64,000 nucleotides of DNA. Origin: Mucilaginibacter endophyticus (lineage in GTDB: Bacteria > Bacteroidota > Bacteroidia > Sphingobacteriales > Sphingobacteriaceae). The notes under the pieces were generated by a model. That model was not told the DNA's origin. It ran no database searches and worked only from the letters and a program-made list of their open reading frames with translations. This document shows, one piece after another, positions 1 through 7,754 of the stretch. The stretch lies in assembly GCF_003351025.1 (NCBI RefSeq), contig NZ_QPCG01000002.1, positions 930,001 through 994,000 on the forward strand, read 5' to 3'. The translations under genes and the position numbers were made by a program. Numbering within the stretch: position 1 is the first letter of the stretch; each line of letters starts with the position of its first letter.

Positions 1-489
1 AAAGCTGTTATAGCTCTTCATAAAGATGGCACCTGGGCCGGTTTCTGCTATATTGAAACCTGGAGCCATGGCGACTTTGTTGCCAACTCAGGTCTTATAG
101 TTAATCCACAATTTCGTAAAGCGGGATTGGCTAAAGCTATTAAACACCGCATTTTCCAGTTATCGCGTACCAAATATCCTGATGCCAAAATATTCGGCTT
201 AACAACAGGTTTAGCGGTAATGAAGATCAACTCGGAACTTGGCTATGAACCGGTAACCTACTCTGAACTTACCCAGGACGAAAACTTTTGGGCGGGCTGC
301 AAAAGCTGCGTCAACTTTGACATTTTAACAAGTAAAGGCCGCAAAAACTGCATGTGCACCGCCATGCTTTTTGATCCAGCCGAAAAACAAAAGGAATACG
401 AAGAAAAGATGCAACGGATCACCCATAAGGCAACATTGCTTGAGCGCATTGAGAACGCGATAAAGAAACGTATAAAACACGATGTTTAG
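1..489 (+). CDS. GNAT family N-acyltransferase, 5' end outside window
   Basis: The reading frame is open from base 1 and ends at TAA before 490, so the N-terminus is missing; 162 residues are visible. The acetyl-CoA-binding motif A of GNAT enzymes is recognisable (VNPQFRKAGLAKAIK, with R-x-x-G-x-A). Its place at the head of an arginine operon fits what is known in other Bacteroidota, where a GNAT protein is the candidate for the first step, acylation of glutamate; that role is inferred here. The C-terminal part is unusual in carrying a CxxC (GCKSC) and a CxC (NCMC) pair, which could bind a metal. Classical ArgA with an amino-acid kinase domain is not seen. Confidence 0.8.
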   Translation, partial: KAVIALHKDGTWAGFCYIETWSHGDFVANSGLIVNPQFRKAGLAKAIKHRIFQLSRTKYPDAKIFGLTTGLAVMKINSELGYEPVTYSELTQDENFWAGCKSCVNFDILTSKGRKNCMCTAMLFDPAEKQKEYEEKMQRITHKATLLERIENAIKKRIKHDV

Positions 490-499
490 GGTTTAGGTG

Positions 500-527
500 A
501 AAGGTCAAAGGCGAAAGGTTAAAGGTA
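500..527 (+). repeat. Left arm of inverted repeat flanking four-helix-bundle gene
   Basis: Iterated AAAGGT/AAAGGCG words. Bases 507-527 are an exact reverse complement of 928-948, and the match extends to 501-527 against 928-954 with one mismatch. The arms enclose the 539-901 gene, and the left arm overlaps a GTG codon at 497 that could otherwise be taken as its start. Confidence 0.85.
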
Positions 528-538
528 GCTGCATCATA

Positions 539-901
539 ATGAGAGATTATAAAAAACTTGATGTTTGGAAAAAGGCACACTTGCTCACAAAGCAAGTATA
601 TGCTGAAATATTGCCCATAATGCCCCGTGAAGAACAATTTGCCTTAACCAATCAACTACGTCGGTCCACTTATTCTATCCCTTTGAATATAGTTGAGGGA
701 TGTGGTAAAAATACTGATAAAGATTTCACCCATTACCTGGATAACGCGTTGGGGTCTGCACACGAAGTAGAATATACTGTTTATCTGATTTATGATCTGG
801 GATTTATTCCAACTGAAATCTACGAAAAAACAAACACCTCGATTAACGAAGTAAAAGCGATGTTAATTGGGTTTATTAAATTTTTGAGAAGCGATAATTA
901 A
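539..901 (+). CDS. Four-helix bundle protein (23S rRNA intervening-sequence family)
   Basis: This 120-residue protein begins with the family signature MRDYKKLDVWKKAHLL and continues with LTNQLRRSTYSIPLNIVEG, typical of the S23/TIGR02436 four-helix bundle proteins first seen in 23S rRNA intervening sequences. ATG 539 is preferred over an upstream in-frame GTG at 497, because that region is part of a repeat arm and the family starts at this methionine. The biochemical role of the family is not established; relatives of the fold act as accessory proteins (Avd) in diversity-generating retroelements. It sits between the first arg gene and argG, enclosed by inverted repeats, which suggests insertion into an existing operon. 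Confidence 0.85.
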   Translation: MRDYKKLDVWKKAHLLTKQVYAEILPIMPREEQFALTNQLRRSTYSIPLNIVEGCGKNTDKDFTHYLDNALGSAHEVEYTVYLIYDLGFIPTEIYEKTNTSINEVKAMLIGFIKFLRSDN

Positions 902-927
902 TATAAAACGTACAAGGCGAAACCTTT

Positions 928-954
928 TACCTTTAACCTTTCGCCTTTAACCTT
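928..954 (+). repeat. Right arm of inverted repeat flanking four-helix-bundle gene
   Basis: TACCTTTAACCTTTCGCCTTT at 928-948 (21 bases, the core) mirrors 507-527 exactly. It ends 6 bases before the argG start codon and could form a long hairpin with the left arm in the transcript. Confidence 0.85.
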
Positions 955-959
955 AAAAA

Positions 960-2153
960 ATGAAAAAAGTAGTATTAGCTTATAGCGGAGGTTTAGATAC
1001 CTCATTTTGCTGTATTTATTTAACACAGGATCTTGGTTATGAGGTTCATTCGGTTATTGTAAATACCGGCGGTTTTAGCGAGGAAGAGTTAAAAGGCGTT
1101 GAAGAACGTGCCTATAAAATGGGCGTTACTTCGCACCATGTGGTTGATGAAACCGAAAACTTCTATAATACCTGTGTACGCTTTTTAATTTACGGTAACG
1201 TATTAAAAAATAACACCTACCCGCTATCAGTAAGTGCCGAACGTGTAAGCCAGGCTACGGCTATCGCTAACTATGCTAAAGAAATTGGTGCCGAATTTGT
1301 TGCCCACGGCAGTACCGGTGCCGGTAACGATCAGGTGCGTTTTGACATGATCTTCAATATCCTTGTTCCGGAAGTAAAGATCATCACCCCTATCCGTGAC
1401 CTGAAACTGAGCCGCGAAGAAGAGATCGAATACCTGAAAAAACATGGTGTTGACATGAACTTCGAAAAAGCCAAATACTCTATCAATAAAGGTATCTGGG
1501 GTACATCAGTTGGTGGTAAAGAAACTTTAACATCAAACCTTGGCCTACCGGAAGAAGCATGGCCTACACAGGTAACTGCATCTGAAGTAAAAGACCTTGT
1601 GCTTACTTTTGAAAAAGGTGAGTTAGTAGCCATAGGTGATGAAAAATATGATCACCCAACCAAAGCTATCCAGGCATTGCAAGCCATCGCACAGCCTTAC
1701 GGCATCGGTCGCGATATTCACGTTGGCGATACTATCATTGGTATTAAAGGTCGTGTAGGCTTTGAAGCCGCTGCTCCAATGGTCATCATTAAAGCTCACC
1801 ATACATTGGAGAAACACGTATTGACCAAATGGCAGCTTACATGGAAAGATCAGTTATCATCTTTTTACGGTAACTGGCTGCATGAAGGTCAGTTCCATGA
1901 CCCTATCATGCGCAACATGGAAGCTTTTTTAACTGATACACAGAAAAATGTTACCGGAAAAGTATTTGTTCAGCTACACCCATATCGCTTCCAGGTAATT
2001 GGTATCGAATCACCTTATGATTTGATGTCGAACAAATTTGGCAGCTACGGTGAAATGAACAATGCATGGAGTGGCGAAGACGTTAAAGGTTTCTCAAAAA
2101 TATTTGGCAACCAGGTAATGATCTACCACAAGGTTAATGGCCAAAATGATTAA
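960..2153 (+). CDS. argG: Argininosuccinate synthase
   Basis: ArgG joins citrulline and aspartate using ATP, the penultimate step of arginine synthesis in the cytoplasm. The 397-residue length is normal. The N-terminus has the PP-loop nucleotide-binding motif (VVLAYSGGLDTSF, residues 4-16), followed by the conserved HGSTGAGNDQVRF segment. The ATG lies immediately behind the right arm of the repeat that flanks the preceding gene. The end overlaps the cupin gene by a few bases, so the two are probably translated from one message. argH, which acts next, is not in the window. Confidence 0.97.
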   Translation: MKKVVLAYSGGLDTSFCCIYLTQDLGYEVHSVIVNTGGFSEEELKGVEERAYKMGVTSHHVVDETENFYNTCVRFLIYGNVLKNNTYPLSVSAERVSQATAIANYAKEIGAEFVAHGSTGAGNDQVRFDMIFNILVPEVKIITPIRDLKLSREEEIEYLKKHGVDMNFEKAKYSINKGIWGTSVGGKETLTSNLGLPEEAWPTQVTASEVKDLVLTFEKGELVAIGDEKYDHPTKAIQALQAIAQPYGIGRDIHVGDTIIGIKGRVGFEAAAPMVIIKAHHTLEKHVLTKWQLTWKDQLSSFYGNWLHEGQFHDPIMRNMEAFLTDTQKNVTGKVFVQLHPYRFQVIGIESPYDLMSNKFGSYGEMNNAWSGEDVKGFSKIFGNQVMIYHKVNGQND

Positions 2154-2499
2154 TACAGCGTTTTCAAAAAGTGAATGCTTAAAGCATTATAACTGGGGCG
2201 ACGATTGTCACGGATGGACCTTCATTGATACCGAAGCTTTGTCCGTTAAACAGGAGTTAATGCCACCAGATACTGCCGAGCAATTGCATTATCACGAGAA
2301 AGCTACACAGGTATTTTTCATTTTAAAAGGACGTGCTACATTTTCGATAGACGGCGAGGTTACTGTGTTGAAGCCAGAACAGGGCATCGAGATCCATCCG
2401 GGTCAAAAGCATTTTATCAGCAATAACGACCGGAGCGATCTTGAGTTTATTTTATATTCATATCCATCTACAAACAATGACAGAATTGAAATCAAATAA
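2137..2499 (+). CDS. Cupin domain protein in arginine operon
   Basis: A small single-domain cupin of about 120 residues. The first cupin motif is visible as LHYHEKATQVFFILKG with a metal-type HxH, and the second as IHPGQKHFISN. Substrate or ligand is unknown. ATG 2137 overlaps the argG end by 17 bases; ATG 2146, set directly on the argG stop as ATGATTAA, is an equally plausible start and would favour translational coupling. The end also overlaps argC. Its fixed place between argG and argC suggests a role in or near arginine synthesis, which is inference only. Confidence 0.8.
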   Translation: MAKMINTAFSKSECLKHYNWGDDCHGWTFIDTEALSVKQELMPPDTAEQLHYHEKATQVFFILKGRATFSIDGEVTVLKPEQGIEIHPGQKHFISNNDRSDLEFILYSYPSTNNDRIEIK

Positions 2500-3475
2500 G
2501 GTGCGTGTGGGCATAGTTGGCGGAGCGGGATACACCGGGGGCGAAATGCTTAGGATCCTGATAAACCATCCTAACGTGGAGATAGCTTTTGTTCACAGCA
2601 ACAGCAACGCGGGTAACTATGTTTACGAGGTACATACCGACCTGTTTGGCGATACCGATCTGAAATTTGCCGCCGAACTTTCTATCGATATTGATGTACT
2701 TTTTCTTTGTGTTGGCCATGGTGATGCCAAAAAGTTTCTGGAAGCAAACGCAATTCCCAATTCGGTTAAGATCATTGACTTGAGCCAGGATTTCAGGCTC
2801 GATCAAAACTCAACTTTAAATGGCAAGAACTTTGTTTATGGCTTACCTGAATTAAACCGTGAGGCCATTAAAACGGCTGCTAATATTGCTAATCCAGGTT
2901 GCTTTGCTACCTGTTTGCAATTGGGTCTGCTTCCATTGGCTTCAAAAGGTTTGTTGAATAACGAAGTGCACGTTACTGCTACCACAGGCTCTACAGGTGC
3001 AGGTCAAAGCTTATCGCCTACCTCGCACTTTACCTGGCGTAACGATAACCTTTCTGTTTACAAAGCATTCAGTCACCAGCATTTGAATGAGATTGGTCAG
3101 TCGTTAAGGCAGTTACAAGCCGGCTTTGATAAGGCCATCAATTTTATACCTTACCGTGGCGATTTTACCCGCGGCATTATCGCTTCAATTTACACTGAAA
3201 GTGATTTAAGCGAAGAAGAGGCTTTAGCACTTTACCAAAGCTATTACGATGGTCATCCGTTTACGCATGTAACTAACCGCAGTATCGATTTAAAGCAGAT
3301 TGTAAATACAAACAAATGCTTTATCCAGGTAAAAAAACACGATAACAAAATATTCATTATCAGCATAATGGATAACTTACTTAAAGGCGCATCAGGCCAG
3401 GCAGTACAGAACATGAACTTATTGTTCGGGCTGGACGAGCGCGCAGGCTTACGACTTAAGGCGATCGGCTTTTAA
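2477..3475 (+). CDS. argC: N-acyl-gamma-glutamyl-phosphate reductase
   Basis: ArgC reduces acylglutamyl phosphate to the semialdehyde with NADPH. The 332-residue protein has the nucleotide-binding loop VGIVGGAGYTGGEML near residue 11 and the active-site motif NPGCFATC with the catalytic Cys at 142. The start is placed at ATG 2477 because this gives the standard N-terminus ahead of the Rossmann fold; an upstream ATG at 2441 would add 12 residues encoded inside the cupin gene. The gene overlaps the cupin by 23 bases in another frame. The acyl group may be succinyl rather than acetyl (see argF'). Confidence 0.95.
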   Translation: MTELKSNKVRVGIVGGAGYTGGEMLRILINHPNVEIAFVHSNSNAGNYVYEVHTDLFGDTDLKFAAELSIDIDVLFLCVGHGDAKKFLEANAIPNSVKIIDLSQDFRLDQNSTLNGKNFVYGLPELNREAIKTAANIANPGCFATCLQLGLLPLASKGLLNNEVHVTATTGSTGAGQSLSPTSHFTWRNDNLSVYKAFSHQHLNEIGQSLRQLQAGFDKAINFIPYRGDFTRGIIASIYTESDLSEEEALALYQSYYDGHPFTHVTNRSIDLKQIVNTNKCFIQVKKHDNKIFIISIMDNLLKGASGQAVQNMNLLFGLDERAGLRLKAIGF

Positions 3476-3541
3476 AAGAGCTGCTCGCCTAATTTTGAAA
3501 GTGTTGTTATTAATTAAGTTTACCATTTTATCCCTACAACA

Positions 3542-4669
3542 ATGAAATTGTTCGATGTATACCCTATAAATAATATAAATATCACTCGTGGCCAGGGCAG
3601 CCTGGTTTACGATGCTCAGGATACCGAGTATTTAGATATGTACGGCGGTCATGCTGTGATCTCGATTGGTCATACCCACCCTCATTATGTAAAAAGATTA
3701 GAAGATCAATTACATAAGCTTGGCTTTTACTCTAACTCTATCGAGATTCCGATTCAGAAAGAATTAGCCGAAAAGTTAGGTAAGGTTTCAGGCAAGGAAG
3801 ATTACCAATTATTCCTGTGTAATTCTGGCGCTGAAGCAAATGAGAATGCTTTAAAACTGGCTTCCTTTTATAATGGTAAAAAGAAAGTTATCGCTTTCAG
3901 CAAATCATTTCATGGTCGTACCTCGTTAGCTGTTGCTGTAACTGATAACCCTAAGATCGTTGCCCCTATCAATGAAACTGAGAATGTGATCTTTTTGCCA
4001 TGGGCGGATGAAGCCGCTTTGGAAGACGCATTCAAAAACAACGAAATTTCTTCGGTAATTATTGAAGGTATCCAGGGTGTTGGTGGTATTCAGGTAGCAC
4101 CTGAAGGCTTCCTGCAAAAAATCCGCTCATTGTGCGATCAATACAATGCCGTTTTCATTGCCGATTCGGTACAGTGCGGTTACGGTCGTACAGGTAAATT
4201 CTTCTCACATGATTTTGCCGGTGTAGATGCCGATATCTACAGTATGGCTAAAGGCATGGGTAATGGTTTTCCTGTTGGAGGTATCATTATTTCGCCAAAA
4301 ATACAGCCTGCTTACGGCATGTTAGGTACTACTTTTGGAGGCAATCACCTGGCTTGCGCCGCAGGTTTAGCTGTTCTTGAAACCATTGAACAAGATAACC
4401 TGTTGCAAAATGCTGCTGAAGTTGGTGGTTACTTAATAAAAGAGCTTAATAAACTGGAGCAGGTTAAAGAAGTTCGTGGTCGCGGTTTGATGATTGGTAT
4501 CGAATTACCAGAGGAATTAGCCCATGCCCGTAAAGAACTGTTAAACAAGCACCACATATTTACCGGCGAAGCCAAACCAAATGTGATCAGGTTGTTACCT
4601 GCGTTAAACTTAACTAAGGCCCATGCCGATAGGTTCCTGGAAGCTTTTGTAAATGTATTGAATCAATAA
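3542..4669 (+). CDS. argD: Acyl-ornithine aminotransferase (class III, PLP)
   Basis: A 375-residue class III aminotransferase that converts the acylglutamate semialdehyde to acylornithine. Visible landmarks are the phosphate-binding NSGAEANENALK near residue 95, the FHGRT motif, the PLP-contacting IADSVQCGYGRTG and the Schiff-base lysine in SMAKGMGNG (K237). It follows argC by 66 bases and precedes argF' by 21, in one operon. The family cannot distinguish acetyl from succinyl substrates by motif alone. Confidence 0.93.
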   Translation: MKLFDVYPINNINITRGQGSLVYDAQDTEYLDMYGGHAVISIGHTHPHYVKRLEDQLHKLGFYSNSIEIPIQKELAEKLGKVSGKEDYQLFLCNSGAEANENALKLASFYNGKKKVIAFSKSFHGRTSLAVAVTDNPKIVAPINETENVIFLPWADEAALEDAFKNNEISSVIIEGIQGVGGIQVAPEGFLQKIRSLCDQYNAVFIADSVQCGYGRTGKFFSHDFAGVDADIYSMAKGMGNGFPVGGIIISPKIQPAYGMLGTTFGGNHLACAAGLAVLETIEQDNLLQNAAEVGGYLIKELNKLEQVKEVRGRGLMIGIELPEELAHARKELLNKHHIFTGEAKPNVIRLLPALNLTKAHADRFLEAFVNVLNQ

Positions 4670-4690
4670 TCTGCTATAATATTCAAACCA

Positions 4691-5638
4691 ATGAAATTAT
4701 TTTCTTCTGTTAATGACGTAGCTGACGTTAACGCACTTGTAAAAGAGGCATTGGCGCTTAAGCAGGATCCCTTTGCCCACCAGCAACTTGGTAAAAATAA
4801 AACGCTTGCTTTAGTGTTTTTAAACCCGAGTTTGCGTACCCGTATGAGTACACAGAAAGCAGCTATGAACCTTGGCATGAATGTAATGGTGCTTAATATT
4901 GATAAAGAAGGTTGGGCATTGGAGTTGCGCGATGGAGTGATCATGGACGGTACCACCGTTGAGCATATCCGCGAGGCAGCGGGCGTAATGGGTCAATATG
5001 CTGATATTATTGGTGTACGTTCGTTCCCCGGCTTGAGGAATCGTGAGGAAGATTATAGCGAGATGATTTTCAATAAGTTTGTGGAGTTTTGCAAGGTGCC
5101 GGTTGTGAGCCTGGAATCGGCAACCCGTCACCCGCTGCAAAGCCTGGCCGATTTAATTACCATTGAAGAGCTAAAGAAAACAGCACGTCCTAAAGTGGTA
5201 TTAACCTGGGCACCACATATTAAACCATTACCGCAAGCTGTTCCGAACTCGTTTTCGGAATGGATGTGCAAGGCCGATGTTGATTTTACCATTGTACAGC
5301 CTAAAGGCTACGAACTTTGTACTGATTTTACGCAAGGTGCAAACATCAGCTATAATCAGGACGAGGCTTTAGCCGGGGCAGATTTCATCTACGTAAAAAA
5401 CTGGTCGGCTTATGAGCCTTATGGTAACATATTGGGCAAACATGAAGAATGGATGCTTACCAACAAAAAGCTGGAGCAAACCAACAATGCCAAAGTAATG
5501 CATTGTTTACCGGTACGCCGTAACCTGGAGCTTTCTGACGAAATATTAGACGGACCAAGCTCAATTGTGGTACACGAAGCCGGCAATCGCGTCTGGGCGG
5601 CCCAGGCTGTGCTAAAACAGATGCTGGAAAGTTTGTAA
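4691..5638 (+). CDS. argF': N-acyl-ornithine carbamoyltransferase ArgF' (probably N-succinylornithine type)
   Basis: This 315-residue transcarbamylase carbamoylates an acylated ornithine rather than free ornithine. The carbamoyl-phosphate motif is SLRTRMSTQK (about 47-56), with HPLQSLADL and HCLPVRRN downstream. It aligns without gaps at the N-terminus with the Bacteroides fragilis enzyme as I remember it. The specificity position (Pro90 there, Glu92 in the Xanthomonas acetylornithine enzyme) is Val90 here, in MDGTTVEHI. Published mutagenesis linked loss of that Glu to succinylornithine use, so succinyl specificity is inferred. A strong hairpin follows the stop. Confidence 0.93.
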   Translation: MKLFSSVNDVADVNALVKEALALKQDPFAHQQLGKNKTLALVFLNPSLRTRMSTQKAAMNLGMNVMVLNIDKEGWALELRDGVIMDGTTVEHIREAAGVMGQYADIIGVRSFPGLRNREEDYSEMIFNKFVEFCKVPVVSLESATRHPLQSLADLITIEELKKTARPKVVLTWAPHIKPLPQAVPNSFSEWMCKADVDFTIVQPKGYELCTDFTQGANISYNQDEALAGADFIYVKNWSAYEPYGNILGKHEEWMLTNKKLEQTNNAKVMHCLPVRRNLELSDEILDGPSSIVVHEAGNRVWAAQAVLKQMLESL

Positions 5639-5655
5639 ATAAAGTACTTTTATAT

Positions 5656-5700
5656 AAGCACGAGTCAGACTGCGTCAGTCTTGACTCGTGCTTCTTCCCT
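5656..5700 (+). terminator. Hairpin after argF'
   Basis: AAGCACGAGTCAGACTG (5656-5672) pairs with the segment ending ACTCGTGCTT at 5693, with one unpaired base, followed by a pyrimidine-rich tail. It probably ends the arginine operon before the next gene at 5720. Confidence 0.7.
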
Positions 5701-5719
5701 TCTTTAATCTTTTCTCCAG

Positions 5720-6328
5720 ATGTACACTCCTAAACATTTTCAGTTAACAGATGAGCAGGAAGCCATCAACTTTATGCAGCGCTATAGTTTTGCTACTATA
5801 GTTACGGCTACCGATAATGTTCCCTTTGCAACCCATATCCCCTTTTTGGTAAGCAAACGCGATAACAAAATTGTACTGTCATCTCATTTCGCTAAAGCTA
5901 ATCCTCAGGCAAATGAAATTATTGGGAATGATATTTTGGTAATATTTACCGAGCCTCATGCTTACATATCGCCCAAGCATTACGAAAAGGAAACCAACGT
6001 ACCCACCTGGAATTACATTGCGGTGCATGCCTATGGCAAAGCCAATATTTTGCCTGAAGGTGAACAAACGGCTGATCTGTTAGTCCAAATGATCAGTAAC
6101 TATGAGGCTGATTATCTAACCCAATGGAATAACCTGCCCGACGAGTACAAGCAACGGATGATGAAAGGTATTGTAGCTTTTGAAATCATCGTTAATGACT
6201 TGCAGGGCAAACAAAAGTTGAGTCAAAACCGCACCGAGGTAGAACGCGAAAATATCACCAAAGCATTAAGTAACAGCGAAGATACGGTCGAAGCAGAGAT
6301 TGGCAAATATATGTCGCGCTTAAAATAA
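5720..6328 (+). CDS. PaiB-like FMN-binding protein
   Basis: 202 residues matching the PaiB/FMN-binding split-barrel family, annotated in Bacillus as a negative transcriptional regulator. Features seen are the N-terminal MYTPKHF start, the THIPFLVS strand, AYISPKHYEK followed by VPTWNYIAVHAYG, and the C-terminal KLSQNRT motif. Whether it regulates anything or is simply a flavin-linked enzyme is unknown. It starts 26 bases after the argF' hairpin and converges with the antiporter gene across a structured repeat. Confidence 0.85.
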   Translation: MYTPKHFQLTDEQEAINFMQRYSFATIVTATDNVPFATHIPFLVSKRDNKIVLSSHFAKANPQANEIIGNDILVIFTEPHAYISPKHYEKETNVPTWNYIAVHAYGKANILPEGEQTADLLVQMISNYEADYLTQWNNLPDEYKQRMMKGIVAFEIIVNDLQGKQKLSQNRTEVERENITKALSNSEDTVEAEIGKYMSRLK

Positions 6329-6335
6329 TTGACTA

Positions 6336-6452
6336 CCGCGGGTTTAGCGCAGCGTAACCCGTGGGGTATATCATTTAAGTTTCCAACTTAAATGATGAAG
6401 TTGAAAACTTCAAAAATCGTTTACCACGGGTTATGCTTCGCTAAACCCGCGG
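6336..6452. repeat. Cloverleaf-like nested palindrome
   Basis: The outer arms 6336-6364 and 6424-6452 match in 27 of 29 positions. Inside are two perfect smaller hairpins, 6370-6381/6385-6396 and 6397-6402/6406-6411. The element lies between convergent genes and could end transcription from either side. No coding sequence is contained. Confidence 0.85.
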
Positions 6453-6464
6453 CAGAATGTTATC

Positions 6465-7712
6465 TTATCCTTCCACCTTTCTTGACGCCCGGTTAATCAT
6501 AGCATTGAGCGTTAATCCCTGTACTATTACCGAGAATATCACAATAAAATAACTTCCCGATAAAATCAGGTGCCGATAAGGCGTATTAGGCAGCGACAAA
6601 GCCAAAGCTATAGAAATCCCCCCGCGCAAACCCGCCCAAGTCATGATATTGACATTGCTATAATTTACCTTAAGGGTTTGCTTTAAAAATGTGAGCGGTA
6701 ACGCGATACTAAGCCAACGCGCCATCAATACTGTAACAATAGAAATACTACCGGTAACCCAATAATTATTCACAAAGGGTAGGTTAACCAGCTGCAAGCC
6801 AATCATCACAAATAAAATAGTGTTCAGGATCTCATCAACCAATTTCCAGAATTTTTCGAGCGCCTCGTGCGATTTTTCTTTATTATCCTGGTTAATGGAT
6901 TGCCCTCCTGCAAATAATCCGGCAACAACAACAGATAGTGGAAGTGAAAAACCAAGTAATACAGCTAATACCGACAGGCCCATCACCAGTGCCAACGAGA
7001 TCAATACAATGGTCTGAAAATCTTTAACGGCGTGCATCAACCGGTGAGCTAAATAACCTAAAATAGCTCCGGCTACTACCCCGCCGATAATTTCCTTTAC
7101 GATTAGTACCGTCACTTTGGCCAGCTCAATTTTCTCTTCGCCTACACGGGCTATTTCCAGGATAATTACAAACAGAATAAGCCCTATACCATCATTAAAC
7201 AGGGATTCGCCCGAAATGATAGTTTCTAAATTGGCTGGTAATTTGGAGTTCCGGATAATGGCCGACACCGCAACTGGGTCTGTAGGTGAGATCAAAGCGC
7301 CGAATAAAAGGCAATAAATCAGCGGCATGTGGATATGAAAAACCGGAGCCACATAAAACAATAGGAACCCAAACACCGCCGTGGAAATAATCACCCCTAA
7401 TGTACTCAACACAAATACCGGTCGCATTTCTTTCTTAAGTTTCCGGCCATCAAGGTTAAATGAACTTGAAAAAAGCAGGAAACCAAGCAGGATGTTTAGC
7501 ACCGCTTTTGAAAAATTGATACTTTTTGCCAGCGTACCAAGATAATCGGCCATTGATGAATCTACCTTATCGACGATAAGTATGGTTATTGATGCGATAG
7601 TTGCCAATAGTACAATGCCTATTGTACCCGGCAACTTAATAAAACGCGCGTTTAGGTACGAGAAAACCGCACTAACAATAACCAGTAAAGCAATTACAAC
7701 AAACAGATCCAT
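6465..7712 (-). CDS. Monovalent cation:proton antiporter (CPA1 family)
   Basis: A 415-residue, very hydrophobic inner-membrane protein with about 12 predicted membrane segments. It carries the CPA1 hallmarks SPTDPVAVSAI and ISGESLFNDGIGLILF (the ion-site ND pair) and a C-terminal WAGLRGGISIALALSLP. It most likely exchanges Na+ or K+ for protons. No long cytoplasmic tail follows the membrane domain. It lies 42 bases downstream of the NADH dehydrogenase on the same strand and is probably co-transcribed with it, which would pair an electron-entry enzyme with ion homeostasis. Confidence 0.92.
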   Translation of the reverse strand: MDLFVVIALLVIVSAVFSYLNARFIKLPGTIGIVLLATIASITILIVDKVDSSMADYLGTLAKSINFSKAVLNILLGFLLFSSSFNLDGRKLKKEMRPVFVLSTLGVIISTAVFGFLLFYVAPVFHIHMPLIYCLLFGALISPTDPVAVSAIIRNSKLPANLETIISGESLFNDGIGLILFVIILEIARVGEEKIELAKVTVLIVKEIIGGVVAGAILGYLAHRLMHAVKDFQTIVLISLALVMGLSVLAVLLGFSLPLSVVVAGLFAGGQSINQDNKEKSHEALEKFWKLVDEILNTILFVMIGLQLVNLPFVNNYWVTGSISIVTVLMARWLSIALPLTFLKQTLKVNYSNVNIMTWAGLRGGISIALALSLPNTPYRHLILSGSYFIVIFSVIVQGLTLNAMINRASRKVEG

Positions 7713-7754
7713 AAATACTTACAAGTAAGGATTTAAAAGAACTATTGTTTGTAA

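Noticed and set aside
500..954. Diversity-generating retroelement with Avd-like accessory
   Set aside because: No reverse transcriptase and no template/variable repeat pair was seen; the four-helix-bundle gene alone is not enough.
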